Source of the DNA: Turritopsis dohrnii
Lineage: Eukaryota; Cnidaria; Hydrozoa; Anthoathecata; Oceaniidae
Assembly (NCBI GenBank): GCA_027922465.2
Contig: BQMF02000012.1
Location: forward strand, 620,001-684,000
Length of the DNA stretch: 64,000 nucleotides
Reading direction: 5' to 3'
In this document: one piece after another, positions 1 to 12,167 of the stretch
How positions within the stretch are numbered: position 1 is the stretch's first letter
Layout: each line of letters starts with the position of its first letter
The notes under the pieces: model-generated
The model's input: the letters and a program-made list of their open reading frames with translations, nothing else
What the model was told of the DNA's origin: nothing
The model's database searches: none
Program-made: the position numbers and the translations under genes

Positions 1-1860
1 TCCAAGGATGAACGTTTTCCAACTAATGGGATCATATATCCACACATAAGCCTGAAGTGAAAACAAAGGTATTTATTTCAGGGCTTCACAACGAAGTGGC
101 ACATTCCTTGATGTGTGGTAAATCTAACCTCATCATCACTGTCCAAAAAGATTTGTTGCTCATGCTGTTCAAGAGTTATCTTCACCTGTAAACAAAATCA
201 TTCTTAAAAAATATTCATTGATAGACATTTAAAAGATACTGAAAAAATTAAAACAAACAAACAAACCTTCTTTTTGACTTTTCTTCCCTCCTAAATACAA
301 AGCAAATCAATCAAGCATACAAATTTCCACTCACCAAAAAAAGCAACTAAAAACCACACAAACCTGCTTCGGACTTCCCGGCTCTTTTTTTTCTTTTTCA
401 TCTGCTTCAACTTTTTTATCTTCCTTTTTCTTTTCAATATCCTTTTTCTTGTCTTTAACTTTTTTTTCAATTTTCGTTAAGTGAACTCGATTAAACATAT
501 TATAACTCATCAATCTAAAAAGTGGATTTCCAAATTTGAAAATACCACACTAAATATAAAGTTTATGTTGTTTTTTATTTTTGTTGGAATTCAGTCATTT
601 AAGAACAAGTACAAGAAAAACATATACCTTGAAAGAAAGGCAACCACTGATTCTCGATGAGTAAATACAACTGAACTTTTGGAACCACTTGCCCACTTTG
701 AATCAAGTAAAAAATCAACAGCTTTAGAACCTAAAGTAAGGACTTGATTCATACTTGACCGTTCATTGACTTTAGGACACCCGTGGTGGAGTAAAGTATT
801 TAAAATACCCGTGGTTTCTCCTCCTACTACTACTACTACTCCTCCAAGTTATAAACGTTTTCGTGCAGCGTTTACATGACATCGTTGCCGAATTCGCAAA
901 TTTGGTCAAATTAGGACTTCCAGTTGACCAATTTTCATGAAAATTTGCACAGAGCACAATTGAAAGGTGCTGATTTCAAATTTGACAATGATTTTGTCAG
1001 ATTTCGTAAATTCTTCAATTTTTACAAAAATTTGCACGGATCACAATTGAAAGGTGCTGATTTGGAATTTGACAATGATATTGCCAGGTTTGACTAAAAT
1101 TGGCCAATTTAGGCCAAATTTGGACCAAATTTCGAAAGTTCTTCAATTTTCATGAAATTTTGCACGGATCACATTTGAAAGGTGCTGATTTGGAATTTGA
1201 CAATGATATTGCCAGGTTTGACTAAAATTGGCCAATTTAGGCCAAATTTGGACCAAATTTCGAAAGTTCTTCAATTTTCATGAAATTTTGCAAAGATCAC
1301 AATTGAAAGGTGCTGATTTCAAATTTGACAATTATTTTGCCAGGTTTTACTAAAATTGGGCAATTTAGGTCAAATTTGAACCAAATTTAGAAAGTTCTTC
1401 AAATTTCAAAAAATTTTGCGCCGATCACTTTTGAAAGGTGCTGATTACGAATTTGTCAGTCATTTTATCAGATTTGAACAGAAATGGGTAATTCGGGCCA
1501 AATTTGGATCAAACTTAGAAATTTCCGCAATATTCATAAAAATTTCTACAACTCATAATTAGAAGTTGCTGATTTTGAATTTGCCAGTCATTTTATTAGA
1601 TTTGAACATAATTTGGCAATTCGGCAACGTTGTATTTTGAGACTAAATATGCATCGTTGTGTTACGTCCTGAAGTCTTCAAGCCAAGCGGCTTCTTGTTA
1701 GAATATAAAATAATTAATATGAGAGACATTAACACATACCCCAAAAATAAAACATTTCGTCACCAAACATTGTGGCTTTTTTCGTGGGCATATTAAATCT
1801 CATATGTTTAGCAACTTCAGTTTCATCTTTTGTAGGTCCATCACCATCACCAGGATATGC
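1..1860 (-). CDS. SEC62: SEC62, ER translocation protein, partial (exons 2-6 region; C-terminus beyond left edge)
   Basis: Sec62 is the ER-membrane partner of Sec61/Sec63 in post-translational protein translocation. Minus-strand exons, each with GT-AG borders and matching phases, are 1740-1860, 628-730, 364-514, 129-185 and 1-51 (cut by the window edge). They encode the conserved cytosolic N-terminal domain, including MRFNMPTKKATMFG, GSKAVDFLLDSKW and RESVVAFLSR, then a Lys/Glu-rich charged linker, then QIFLDSDDE joined to AYVWIYDPISWKTFILG, which leads into the first membrane segment. Order and spacing match animal Sec62. The first coding exon (initiator Met and about 20 residues) is not found; it should lie to the right of 1860. 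Both membrane helices and the C-terminal tail lie left of the window. The 731-1739 intron holds a tandem satellite. The coding exons show no breaks. Recognition rests on remembered family sequence, not a search. Confidence 0.93.
823..844. repeat. TAC/CTC trinucleotide microsatellite
   Basis: Short run of TCC/TAC triplets inside the SEC62 intron, just beside the 128-bp satellite block. Confidence 0.7.
885..1635 (+). repeat. 128-bp tandem satellite array in a SEC62 intron
   Basis: About six units. The equivalent phase point (CAATGATATTGCC or variants) recurs at 1073, 1201, 1329, 1457 and 1585, exactly 128 bp apart; the first unit (985) is short by 40 bp. Units are rich in AATTTGG/CCAAATTT palindromic words and share GAAAGGTGCTGATTT. 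The block is bounded by an imperfect inverted pair, GTTGCCGAATTCGC near 885 and its complement near 1617-1632, so it may lie inside a transposable element. The same unit in the opposite orientation recurs at 56225-56760. Confidence 0.9.
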
Positions 1861-3538
1861 CTACAAAATAAAATTGATAATTTTAGGTTGTCCAAAAGAA
1901 CTACTTAATGTTGTTTCAAGAACACTTAACACGCACCATCTTATTATAATTATCAGTGTTGAGCATACCACTTTTTTTAAATAATTTTTATATTAAATTT
2001 ACAGTCAAGTTGTTGGTCTGTCAGTTTCTTTTATCACAACCCAAATTGAACGTGATGTTTTTGGGAAATATCTCAAAAACCAATAAGGATAACTGACGTT
2101 TTTCAAATTTGAAAACTTCCAATTCGGCTGAATTGCGAAAGTTTATGTTCGCAAAACATATATATGCCATTATATATGCATTATATATGCCATTTGCATT
2201 TTATAACATTACAAGATGTAGTAGATTCCACCAAAGATCGTTCTATCAAATTGTTTACATTTCTTTTCAGTGACTGTTTTATTTTTACTCTTTCTTGAAT
2301 CTTTTGTCATCAAAATAAAATAAGTTTTTTTTTGTTTTTGTTTTTATAAGCATAACAATCATAAGAATACACAGCCTCAGTTTTGTCAAAAAGATAAGCA
2401 TATACTAAGCATTTCAAAGTTTCTTGGATTTAAAAGAAATTAAAGATGAAAAAGATCGTAAAGAAGTTGTCAATATTTTGTGAACAGAGTGAAAGAGATA
2501 AGCTTCCGTTATATTTTTATTCTTGCTTTTGTTTTCTTTTTATAAATGTCTGAGTGTTCATTTGTACACACGTGTGGGTTGTATGCTTTTTAATTCCTGG
2601 ATTAGTACAGCTCATCTCAATGTCTTTCTCAGCTCCAACATCATGAATGTCTGTTTACTGCATCACCTAAGTGATGTTTCTCTACCTATTTAAATGAATT
2701 TGTATGTCATCATTTGGTTACCCCGAAAAGTATAATTTATATAGCTATACTTTTTGTTTCAATTAACCTTTTATCAACGATAGCAGTTTTTAACTTTTAC
2801 TAATTACTACGAACAGCTTTCCTACTCACCATGCACCATAGAAACTACAAATTCAAAACACTGCACAATCTGCTTTCAACACAAATTTCTGCTTTCAGTC
2901 ATATATTCATGGTGCAGATTTGTGTAGTATTGTTTGTGATCGTAAACTTTTTATGTTTACAATTTAGGAATTAGGAAGATCTATACATACATACATCAAA
3001 TGTTTAAAGCACATGATTTACGTATATATGTCATAATCACTCTCATATGCATATCTAAAAGATCAGAACTAATAATATTTTTTGTCCCAAAAGAAATGAT
3101 GTTTTAGGTCTTTCAGATAAATTTTACAACATTACATTACACCATTATTTCATATGTATACAAAGTTTCACAATGCCCTGGAGTGTATATGATATTAAGT
3201 TAATGTCATAAATAATTCAATCTTTTTTCAAATTTTGTATATAAAGAGTTTAGATATATATTGGTCTTGAATATGTCAATTCAGGTCAAGAATGTTTGTA
3301 AATAAAAAACAAGGTGCATGCCATATTGTATTTGCATTTGCAAAAATGCGACTATATATTTCCCCAAAGCTGCAAACATTTCATCAATTATTGTGTACAT
3401 TGATAACCATGAGAAAAATGTGTGATGAAACAATTACAGTATAACTACCATCGACCTGATACTCAGATTGAATTTAATACCACAAAGAAACTTACTTTAA
3501 ACTTATCATGAAATGAAGTTGTTCACGGTCAAATGATA
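1861..3538. other. No gene recognised; likely SEC62 first intron/upstream DNA
   Basis: AT-rich sequence with no protein-like frame of note. The SEC62 first exon should lie here or further right, but its short, low-complexity N-terminus could not be placed. Confidence 0.5.
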
Positions 3539-6500
3539 CAGGGTCCGAATTAGAGGATAAAAATGGCTTCGCAAAAAAGGCCCGCCGCAGGCTAAAATTT
3601 TTTTGAGGTTCGCGAAGCATTTTAGTGAATTTGCGAAGGAGATTTGAAGAGTTAGCGATCTTAATTTCTTTGATTTGGCGATGAAACGAATCGCTTGTGG
3701 CACTTGGAAATGTCACTAAAACGTTGTAAGTTACGACTCGTGTTGTTCCTAACACGAAGCTTGGTAATCAGAACATCTCGCGAGATCTTAATATAAGGTC
3801 AGGCTTTCTTAAAATAAAGGTGATAGCTAAAAGAACAAGCAAATTGACGTAATGTGTTATTGATAACAATGAGCACGAGACGTGTTTTCGTAATGTTCTT
3901 TAAATCTTTTAAAGCTTAAACAAAGAGGTCTACGAAATACCAAGAACTAAAAATGTTCATTCATCATCTTCTGAATTACTTTCAAAATCCGATATGTAAA
4001 AGGTCACGACATCTTGAGAAGACTGTCCTGTCTTTTTCCGCTTTTCGGGGTATTTGTGCGGCTTTGCAGCATTGATTCTTCGAACTTTCGTATTATACCA
4101 TCGATCGATGGCTGCGTTAGGGTCGAAATCTTTACTCGAAGGTCCTTCTTCCCCAATGCGCAGATTGTTGTCCAAACGTTCTCGGGATAATCGATTACGC
4201 CAATCTGTTTTGACGCGGTTCATGCGACTAAACATCCGTTCCAGCTTAGCGTTGGTTGTAGGAGTAATTAGCAACAGTTCTACGATGTGTAAGACGTTAC
4301 TGTATGATTCTTTATCAGCTGTGAACACTTTTTGCCAAACATCGAGATAATTAACTCTTTTCCAGCTTTTCGTCATTGAGACCACTTCCAGCTTCAAAAG
4401 ATCCCACTCAGGCATAACTTTCTCTACTTCGCACTGATTGATGGTAAGTAAAGTTGAAAAGTGGTGAGATAAATCGATGATTTCCGTTTCTCCGTAACTT
4501 GCGAGATTGTCTTGATCCGTAGGCCATCGACTACAATCCAAGATATTGATGCCTTTAAACACAGGGTGGGTTTGCAGATTCTCAAACCTTTTGTTGCATT
4601 TGTCTGTTAAATTACTTATTATGTCACTGTATGACTGCTTCACACTTTCATTACTAGCATTAAAATTTAATAATTTAACATCTTGGTAGGAGTAACTGCC
4701 ATCATTTTTGTTGACAACATCTTTCAAAAACTTTGTGAAGTTAGTTAAACGAGTTGTCGTCTGATCAATACTTTGTTCCAACAAAGCATTAAGCTTTGTC
4801 ATTGACCAGGTAAACTCCCTAATATGCTTTAGTTGTTTAACTGGATCGTGCGTTTCTTGCTGCATCACTAAACTGATCACTATAATGGGCTGCAAGATAT
4901 CCAAGTAAAGAGCTAAATGCAAAGGGTACTTGGCTTGCATCCACTTTTTAGCATAACCAATCAGTTCATTGCGCTTTAAAACTTGCGAATCAGCATGACC
5001 TAAGGATTCTAAATGCGCCATAAAAACGCCATAATGCTTTAATACAATTTCCATAGCCTTAACTTTATGCGCTATCCATCTCGTACCTGTCGCCTTGGTT
5101 GGTTTCGGAACGATCTTCTCATATATTTCTCCGAACATCTGGAGCTCGCGTAATCGTTTGGAACTTTTTTGGTACAGATAGTAAAATTTCATCAACATTG
5201 CGTCAATCTCATCAAAAAAGGTCCCTTTAAGTGCATCTTGAATAGCAAGTTCTAATCTATGATTAAAACAATGAATCAATGTTAACCAGGGTGCATTTTC
5301 ATTGCGGATTTTCGCACCTAAGCCATTATGTATACCAGTATTTACACTTGCGCCGTCTACATTTAAACCATGAATCCGGTTTTGAAATTCTGTTATTCCA
5401 ATGCGCTCAAAAGAGTCCTTTAACGCCGATAACAAGCCTTCTGCATCAGCACTCTTCACACTTTCAATGCTAAAGAATCTAACTTTCGGCACTCCTTCAT
5501 TCAAAAAAAGAACGTAAATGAGTTCTTGTTCTATAACACTAGTGTCAGTACTACCATCCATTAAAACTGAGTAATATTTTGCGTTCAATAAATCACTCAC
5601 TAGCGATTCTTTCAAAACTTCACCGCAGGTATCAACGAAGTTAGCGGCAGCTCTTTCATTCCTGTAGTTTCCACGAAATTTAACCTCTGGATTTTTTTCT
5701 TGCAATTCTATCAACCCAAGAAAGTCACTATATGGGCGTTCGTTCTTAGCTAAATAATAAGCGGTATTGAAACGGTTTTCCAAAACATCTTTATCTCTCG
5801 TAGCCATTTTAACTAAACCTCTTCCTATTTCGGATTGTTTGACAATATCCTCTGTAAAATTAGCGGCACCAATTTTTTCTCTTTTATGAAGATTGGCTGC
5901 ATATTTATGTGGATCGCCATTCACGTGCTTTTCCAAACTGTCTTTTTTGACAGACGATGTTCCGCAAATCCAATTTCTCGAAAAACCTTTGATAGATGTT
6001 ATTCTATTTTCGTATTTGGTACATGTCTTGCACTTCAGTTCAACAACTTTTCCTCCTTCTATTGTTTTTTCAAGTTCGCAGGAAAAAAGATTCTCCCATT
6101 TCCTCACGATCTTTAAACTAGCCATTTCAAAGTTATGAAGCACTACAAACATGCCACAAATAGATCGACTTTTCTTTTCGAATTTTGAATAGAACAATGA
6201 ACCGACGTCATGAGGCACGTGCATCTACTTTTTTCTTTCATAATGAGGCTCTCCTTCCCTGTGGATTTCGTTTACAATGGGAAATATTTCAATACTTTTT
6301 TTACTATTTCGGAGCGATCACATAGAAAATGAAAAAGAAACCAAAACATCCAGACGATGGAAGCTGGCTGACGTATGAGATTGCGTAATACATACCCGGC
6401 TCGTTTTTTAAAGAGTTTAAATTCTTTTAAATAACTTTGCTGTTGAGTAAATTATAAAGAAAGAAAAAAATATTCAGTTTCGCATTTTTGCTGTTTTTCT

Positions 6501-6571
6501 TTGAAGAAGCTTCGCTAAAACTTTAAAAAGGTTCGCATTTTGCGAAGTGCGAGCCGCTAATTCGTACCCTG
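3539..6571. mobile_element. hAT-type DNA transposon, about 3.03 kb, with matching terminal inverted repeats
   Basis: The ends read CAGGGTCCGAATTAGAGG at 3539 and, inverted, CAGGGTACGAATTAGCGG ending at 6571. Subterminal DNA on both sides repeats TTCGCGAAG/CTTCGCAA words. Between the ends lies one long minus-strand frame for a hAT transposase. hAT elements normally make an 8-bp target duplication. Here the flanks share only TGATA (3534-3538 and 6572-6576), so the duplication is either decayed or the termini are off by a few bases. Length, CAGGG ends and coding content agree with the hAT superfamily. Confidence 0.85.
3957..6224 (-). CDS. hAT-family transposase, ZNF862/ZMYM-like, 755 aa, uninterrupted
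   Basis: DNA cut-and-paste transposase. Visible parts: a BED/TTF-type zinc finger (C65, C68, H100, H106, with W85 between); an RNase H-like catalytic core with the first acidic motif LMDGSTD (D223) and a second NVDGASV (D290); and a C-terminal hAT dimerisation block containing TNAKLERMFSRMNRVKTDWR followed by RNRLSRERLDNNLRI. The family resembles animal ZNF862/C17orf113-like genes, themselves derived from hAT elements. Translation may start at Met34 (MASLKIVRK) rather than the first Met, because the 33 leading residues look less conserved. The frame has no stop or frameshift and sits wholly between the inverted repeats, so this copy may be recent or capable of making protein. A domesticated host gene is less likely given the intact flanking TIRs. 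Confidence 0.9.
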   Translation of the reverse strand: MHVPHDVGSLFYSKFEKKSRSICGMFVVLHNFEMASLKIVRKWENLFSCELEKTIEGGKVVELKCKTCTKYENRITSIKGFSRNWICGTSSVKKDSLEKHVNGDPHKYAANLHKREKIGAANFTEDIVKQSEIGRGLVKMATRDKDVLENRFNTAYYLAKNERPYSDFLGLIELQEKNPEVKFRGNYRNERAAANFVDTCGEVLKESLVSDLLNAKYYSVLMDGSTDTSVIEQELIYVLFLNEGVPKVRFFSIESVKSADAEGLLSALKDSFERIGITEFQNRIHGLNVDGASVNTGIHNGLGAKIRNENAPWLTLIHCFNHRLELAIQDALKGTFFDEIDAMLMKFYYLYQKSSKRLRELQMFGEIYEKIVPKPTKATGTRWIAHKVKAMEIVLKHYGVFMAHLESLGHADSQVLKRNELIGYAKKWMQAKYPLHLALYLDILQPIIVISLVMQQETHDPVKQLKHIREFTWSMTKLNALLEQSIDQTTTRLTNFTKFLKDVVNKNDGSYSYQDVKLLNFNASNESVKQSYSDIISNLTDKCNKRFENLQTHPVFKGINILDCSRWPTDQDNLASYGETEIIDLSHHFSTLLTINQCEVEKVMPEWDLLKLEVVSMTKSWKRVNYLDVWQKVFTADKESYSNVLHIVELLLITPTTNAKLERMFSRMNRVKTDWRNRLSRERLDNNLRIGEEGPSSKDFDPNAAIDRWYNTKVRRINAAKPHKYPEKRKKTGQSSQDVVTFYISDFESNSEDDE

Positions 6572-7920
6572 TGATAAGGTATCTCTTAAAACTTTTTGCT
6601 GAGGAATTAAAAAGTGACTGAGAAGTTACTATGGACATGTAGCTAAAAAAGACCTAAATGGGACTAATATTTCCCCTTAAACAACTGCATATCAACAAAC
6701 CCATCAAAGTGTAAGACAATTTCAACATAATATAATATGTATCATATTTATTGGTGCAGAAGCTTGACAAGTTTCCTATCCTTTAAACCATAAAATCACG
6801 GTGAACAATGAAATTTAACAGAACATTTGCTTTTCTTAACTCAGATAAAACAGATACAACATTATACAATCAAAGTTTTCTGTACAAAAGAAGAAAAGAA
6901 AATTCTTAAACCCAATTTTGATACCACAGTATACTTTCGGGTAAACATATAAGCAAATAACTATCAAAAGCAATCCAAATCTCTACTAACAAATATTACG
7001 TGTAACATTTCAAATTAGGACAGAATAGTTATTTTCAAAAAAAAGATGGGCTTAAAGTGACAATTTATAAAACTAAAAGTATTCAGAATAAACATCTCTG
7101 TTCAAAAAAATATGCTCACACTCATTGTTTATTTTGTGATAAAAACGACCTTCATATATAAATCCCAAATGGAAAAAACAAACTTTGATAGTGAAAATAC
7201 ATATCACTACATAGCTGAAAGTGGAAGTTCATGTTCCAGCTTGATTTAATTTACAGACTGTCATTTGTATTGTTTTTAGATTTACGTTGGTTGTTCATAC
7301 AGGAAAATTGTCGGTATACATATATATTTAAATCTTGCAAAATAAAACATGATATACAGTATTAAAACAGTATGTGACCATGGAATTCATCCACAGCAAA
7401 CTATGTTTCTGTTGTTGGATAAAAAATAACTATCCAGGGAAGTACACTTGACCAGATTTGTTCAAGTTATTATTATATGTCTCAATCCTGTGTTTTAAAA
7501 TATTATACGTAAGCGGTTTTCTGAACTTCTTATTGCATATTATTGCTTTTTGTATGTACTTTTTGAATTAACAAACTGGTTGGACTGGCTGTTCTCCACA
7601 TGAACAGGGTTTCCTTTATGGCTGGTACATCGTGCTTTCAGTTCAGTTGTTGGGCTACATTAATATCAGGATGTAAAATAAAAATAAATATTCAGCCTGG
7701 CTATTGATTATGAATTTTCACCTTTGCACTGAAACCACAGCTTCAATGGTTTGCTGTTCAAAGCAAATTAATTACCAATCATCATTGTTATCAACAAAAA
7801 CAAAACATCATTGATATATCAATTTTTTCGGGTTTTTACATGTTCATTCAAAAGTTTTTACAAAGCTTTATAAGACAACACTGAACTAAAACGATTTATT
7901 TCCATCATTTAACGTTTCAT
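6572..7920. other. No gene recognised
   Basis: AT-rich non-coding sequence; only short chance frames. No clear inverted or tandem repeat noted. Confidence 0.5.
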
Positions 7921-7926
7921 CTGTTG

Positions 7927-8075
7927 AATCAGTCCTACTGGTGCCACTTTTGTTTTCATATTCTTTCGTTAGGTGAACAAATGAATTCACATAACGAAGG
8001 AAATTTCAAAATTACCTTACCTTACCTAGCAACAGTGGCTGTTCTCCCTAGCAACAGCAAATTGGTGAATAATCG
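7927..8075 (+). repeat. Dispersed repeat module, copy 1
   Basis: Contains AGTCCTACTGGTGCCACTTT, then an ACAAATGAATTC stretch, GGAAATTTCAAAATTACCTT and CCCTAGCAACAG. Similar blocks occur at 11163-11300 (same strand) and 13008-13135 (opposite strand). The copy at 11163 lies inside an inverted-repeat element, so the module is probably the core of a transposon family. No coding potential is seen. Confidence 0.75.
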
Positions 8076-8149
8076 CAAAATATACCTAAGTTATCCTTCA
8101 TTATCAGCCATGAAAACTAATATAAGCATATATATGCGCGATTAAAAGC

Positions 8150-9864
8150 ACGTCTTAACTAAGCTCGAGGAGCGTTGTGTAGCAAGCGCTAGCACGGTCG
8201 CGTGCCTCATAATGAGAAGACTGAGTTATAGCTAAATCACAAATACTTCGAGAGCTAAACATTAAAAAACACAAGTTTTGTGATTATCTAAGGAAAAAGG
8301 AAATATGATTATGGGATCGTTATTGACATTTGAATATTGTGTAAACGACACAGTAATGATAACGATCATTTCTGCCAAATTTCCATGCCTGTATGCAATG
8401 AAGCTTCGCATAGTCTCAATTACAGTTTTGCAATGCCTTTGGGTGCATATGTAATCAGAAATGAACTGTTATGTTATAAAAATCATTCAACCTTTCTTAA
8501 ATTTCCTAAAGATTTTTTTTAAACTGATCATGAATTTCAACTTAGATGAAGAGTGTAAGTGCATGCCATATTGTTAATCAAACTAAAACAGAAATTTCTG
8601 ATATAAGTTAACTATAAAATGTATGTTAATTTTAGTCGATATGAATGTATTTTGCATGACCAAAATTTTTAGAAAAATGTTTTGAGTTTATAAGTTATGA
8701 TCATAAAGATATCTGAAAGGATCCATGTATCTTTTATATTATTTTGTATCAACATGTTGTTCAGTTTATTGGCAGTATATATTATAATAAAGTTTTCCAT
8801 AGTGTCAATTAAGCCTTCAAAATGTCCTGAGAAGCATGTAATTAGGAATGTAATAGCTGATTAGGAATGTTATATATTGTAGAAATTATTCAACCATTCA
8901 ATGATTCAAAGTTTCAAGAATGCTATTAAAGTATTTCATTTTTCATATTTTCAGTTTTCAACTGATTTTGCAGAATTCTTTCTGCCCATAAGGCCATCCT
9001 CTTTCTTTTTTCTTCCAGACATAGCCCCGCCCACTTTTTACACTGTGTAAACAAGAATACTCAAAGTATACCATAATGTATATATTAGCATTCATTGATT
9101 GATTTTTTCAATCAAATGAATAGAAAGCCAAGTCAGGCCTGGTGGTAAGAGGCGTGCAATCGCACGCGCACGCCTCCACCCACACCAAGATTTATTTACG
9201 CGTGTGGAAATCGCACGCCTGGCTTGTAATGACAAGAGTGATAACAAAATGTTTATTTAAAAGTCAACAAAAATCTGTCCCAAAATGTTGAAAGTTTTGC
9301 TTCGGAAATTGTTAATGTGCTACGATTAAATTTTACAATAACGGAACAAAACTTTGCTACCATTTCAGTTGTGAGGTCTCCGATCGCTTTGGAATGGTTT
9401 TGGTGGTTTGAATTAAAAATCAGCGCTCAAACATTTTCTTCGTTTCGTAGTAGAAAACAACAGCGAAATCCACTGAGGAATGAAGAAGGAGCTTCGTGTG
9501 CTGCGATTTTATTATGTATTATTTAATTGTATTTTGTAGTTTTCTTTTTCTTTTTAACGTTCTTACAGAAGTATGCGCAAGGTTGCTGTTTTTCGAAAAA
9601 ATAATCTTTTATTTAAAAAAATTCCCAGCCAGGTGGTGACGAGTTAAAGGAACGGAAACATCTTTAATTTAATTAAAAAACAATTTGAACTTCAAAGCAA
9701 AACGATGGAGAGTAATACAATTTTTTTTTTATTTCCAAGTTTTTCATGATCACAAGCCTGTTTCATAAAATACCATAAAACAAGGTGACTATCAGTAATA
9801 ACAAACTGTGAAAACTCTGAGATTAAAGTGCATTTTTCACATTTTTTTAATATTCTACCTTTAG
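8150..9864. other. No gene recognised; GC-rich patch at 9130-9230
   Basis: Mostly AT-rich non-coding DNA. A CpG-rich patch near 9145-9225 (GCACGCGCACGCC and related words) resembles another near 60600-60680; both are built from GTGCG/CGCAC words. The purpose is unknown. Confidence 0.45.
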
Positions 9865-10050
9865 GGAAGAAATTTTCGCAGGAAGAAAATTTCACGAGTT
9901 TCACGAATTTGCCTCAAATTTGCAACATTAAATTCTTGCAATAAATTCTTCGCAGGAAGAAAATTTCACGATTTCCACGAATTTGCCTCAAATTTGCAAC
10001 ATTAAATTCTTGCAAAAAGTTTGATTTTTTCTAATTCGCGAAAATAAATT
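9865..10050 (+). repeat. 74-bp tandem repeat, about two units plus a partial
   Basis: CGCAGGAAGAAAATTTCACG recurs at 9877 and 9951. Each copy is followed by a near-identical AATTTGCCTCAAATTTGC stretch and AAATTCTTGCAA. The words resemble those inside the 12168-12936 element (TTTCGCGGGAAAAAACTTTC), suggesting a related transposon end. Confidence 0.75.
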
Positions 10051-10790
10051 CTCGCAAAAAACATTTTTCTGATTTGGGATTTCTAAACTCCTGCCAAGAA
10101 AAAGCAAGACAGGAAGAGAATGGAAAACTCACATTTCATTAGTCGGTTAAATCTATGTCAACTACTTCCTTTTTGATAACATTGGTTGTGACTCTGATAA
10201 TAAGCTTCAGATATCATAAGATGAAAGAGGTTATTTCTTATCAGCCTTTTTATCGTTATTTATATGATTGCTGACATTTTATATTTGTTGGTTTTCAGCT
10301 GTAGATGGACCAGGTTGCGCAAATAATTCAAGAAATTCCAGAAATATTCCCATCCTTAACTCTTAAATTTTGAATATTCTTCGAGATCGCGAGAATTAAT
10401 TACACTGCAATTTCACTGCACACATCGATCATCACTCTACATCATATTCAAAAGTCTAGCATGGACATTTTTGGTTCACAGGTGAAGTGAGTATGGAGGC
10501 TGAATGTAAAGAAAATTATATGTCTCAAAAAAATTCTGTTCTTGACTTTCATTTTCTGTTTTTGTTTTTCTTGTTCCTTTAATGATAATATTGTGTCTAT
10601 AAGAACACACAAAAAAATTAATGTTTTATCACCAATTATTACATGCTGTTGTTTCTCATTTGAAGGACTTCACAATTAAGTAATTTTAACAAGCACACTT
10701 CTTCAATGATGACTATTATGTGCAAGAACAAAGCAGAAGTTTAGAAAATGCAATGCATCAATAAAAGCTTCTCCTTCCATACCTAATTAA

Positions 10791-12041
10791 AGGGGAACTG
10801 AACTAAAAAATCACAATTTCATTTTCTTGTTCTATTTGAAACAGCTGAAAAAATGATGAAACTCAGTTTTTGAATTTTCAAAAAATCATCCTTCGTTCTT
10901 AAGATATTGTTTTTTTCCAAAACATGATCTCCATGGCAACATGATATCACAACGTTCAAGAAGATATTGCTGACACACAAGTATGTGAATAACTAAGAAT
11001 GTTTTAAATGATTTTTCCAAGCACTTTTGGTTACTACCGTTTTTCGTAGAGAAGATTGACTTTTACAGTCCATGAAGCTCCACAAACAGGCCTTGTCATG
11101 ACAGGCATGCAAAGGGAGTTGGAAACTAAGATGTTTTTTTAATTTCATTGAATAACATGAAAACCAGTCCTACTGGTACCACTTTCGTTTTCATATTCTT
11201 TGGTGAAGGTGAAGAAATGAATGCGTATAACAAAGGAAATTTCAAAATTACCTTAGCAACGGTGGTCGTTCCCCCTAGCAACAGAATACTTGGTGAATAA
11301 TGGCCTAATTACTCTCTCAAAACATGTTTTTAAGTACTACGCATTAAAGAGCTAAAAAATATTTAATTAGCAATGAATGATTGAGTTTCTAAACTCAATT
11401 CAAGAGTGAGTTTTAACTACCGGTAAACGGTAGTTGGAAAGTGCTTGGAAGAATCCCTGATGATTATAGATAGAACATAGAATGTGGTGGTAAATAACTG
11501 CAGTTGTGAAAACACTAAAAAAATTTATTGCCACTGTTCGCCCTGACTTGGTTCCAGCTCTCTGTTAATTTTTGCTGACAAAGCTATAGATCAGCATCCA
11601 ACACTATTACTATGGTGAATTTCACTTTAACTTACGTCCAGTGAAAACTGTCCCATTTTCTTAAATTTCGCTTCCCTTACCTGAGTAGATCTCCATTTGT
11701 AGCTTTGTCAGCAAATAACAGAAAAGACCTGGAAACAAGTCAGGGTAACTATGACAACAATTTTTTTAGTGACCTGATACCTGTAGGTGTTTGTCACTAT
11801 ACATACAAAATTTAAGCATTGTATCACTAATATTTCTTGAGTTATTTACATATTTGTATGTCAGCAATTTCTTCTTGAACATTGTGATGTCACGTTGCCA
11901 TGGAGATCAAGTTTTAAGAAAAAACTTTAAATGAAAATATCTCAGGAACGGAAAAAGATTTTTTAAAAATTCAAAAGCAGACTTTCATCATTTTTGAAAT
12001 TCTTCCAAATGATATTAAAAATTTTTGAGTTTAGTGCCCCT
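10791..12041. mobile_element. Non-autonomous TTAA-flanked DNA element with about 240-bp inverted repeats
   Basis: Begins AGGGGAACTGAACT at 10791 and ends with the inverse of AGGGGCACTAAACT at 12041. Both sides are flanked by TTAA (10787-10790 and 12042-12045). The arms stay similar for roughly 240 bp, including TGATCTCCATGGCAACATGA near 10925 and its inverse near 11900, and both arms match an AAGAAGATATTGCTGACA stretch. TTAA target duplications are typical of piggyBac and Kolobok elements. No transposase is present. The core carries the dispersed module seen at 7927. Confidence 0.8.
11163..11300 (+). repeat. Dispersed repeat module, copy 2 (inside the TTAA element)
   Basis: Shares CAGTCCTACTGGTACCACTT, ATTTCAAAATTACCTTAGC and CCCCTAGCAACAGAA with the copies at 7927 and 13008. 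It lies between the two long inverted arms. Confidence 0.75.
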
Positions 12042-12167
12042 TTAAATCTAAAACATGTGATTATGTATAGCTGAACTTTTGTTCAGCTATTGTAGATCTC
12101 CTTAAAAAACGAGATTTTACGAATGTTAATGTCATCGCACCTAGATACTCTTTAAAAATATCAACTA

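Noticed and set aside
3531..6579. An 8-bp target duplication for the hAT element
   Set aside because: The 8 bp on each side do not match; only TGATA is shared. Reported as partial rather than as a true duplication.
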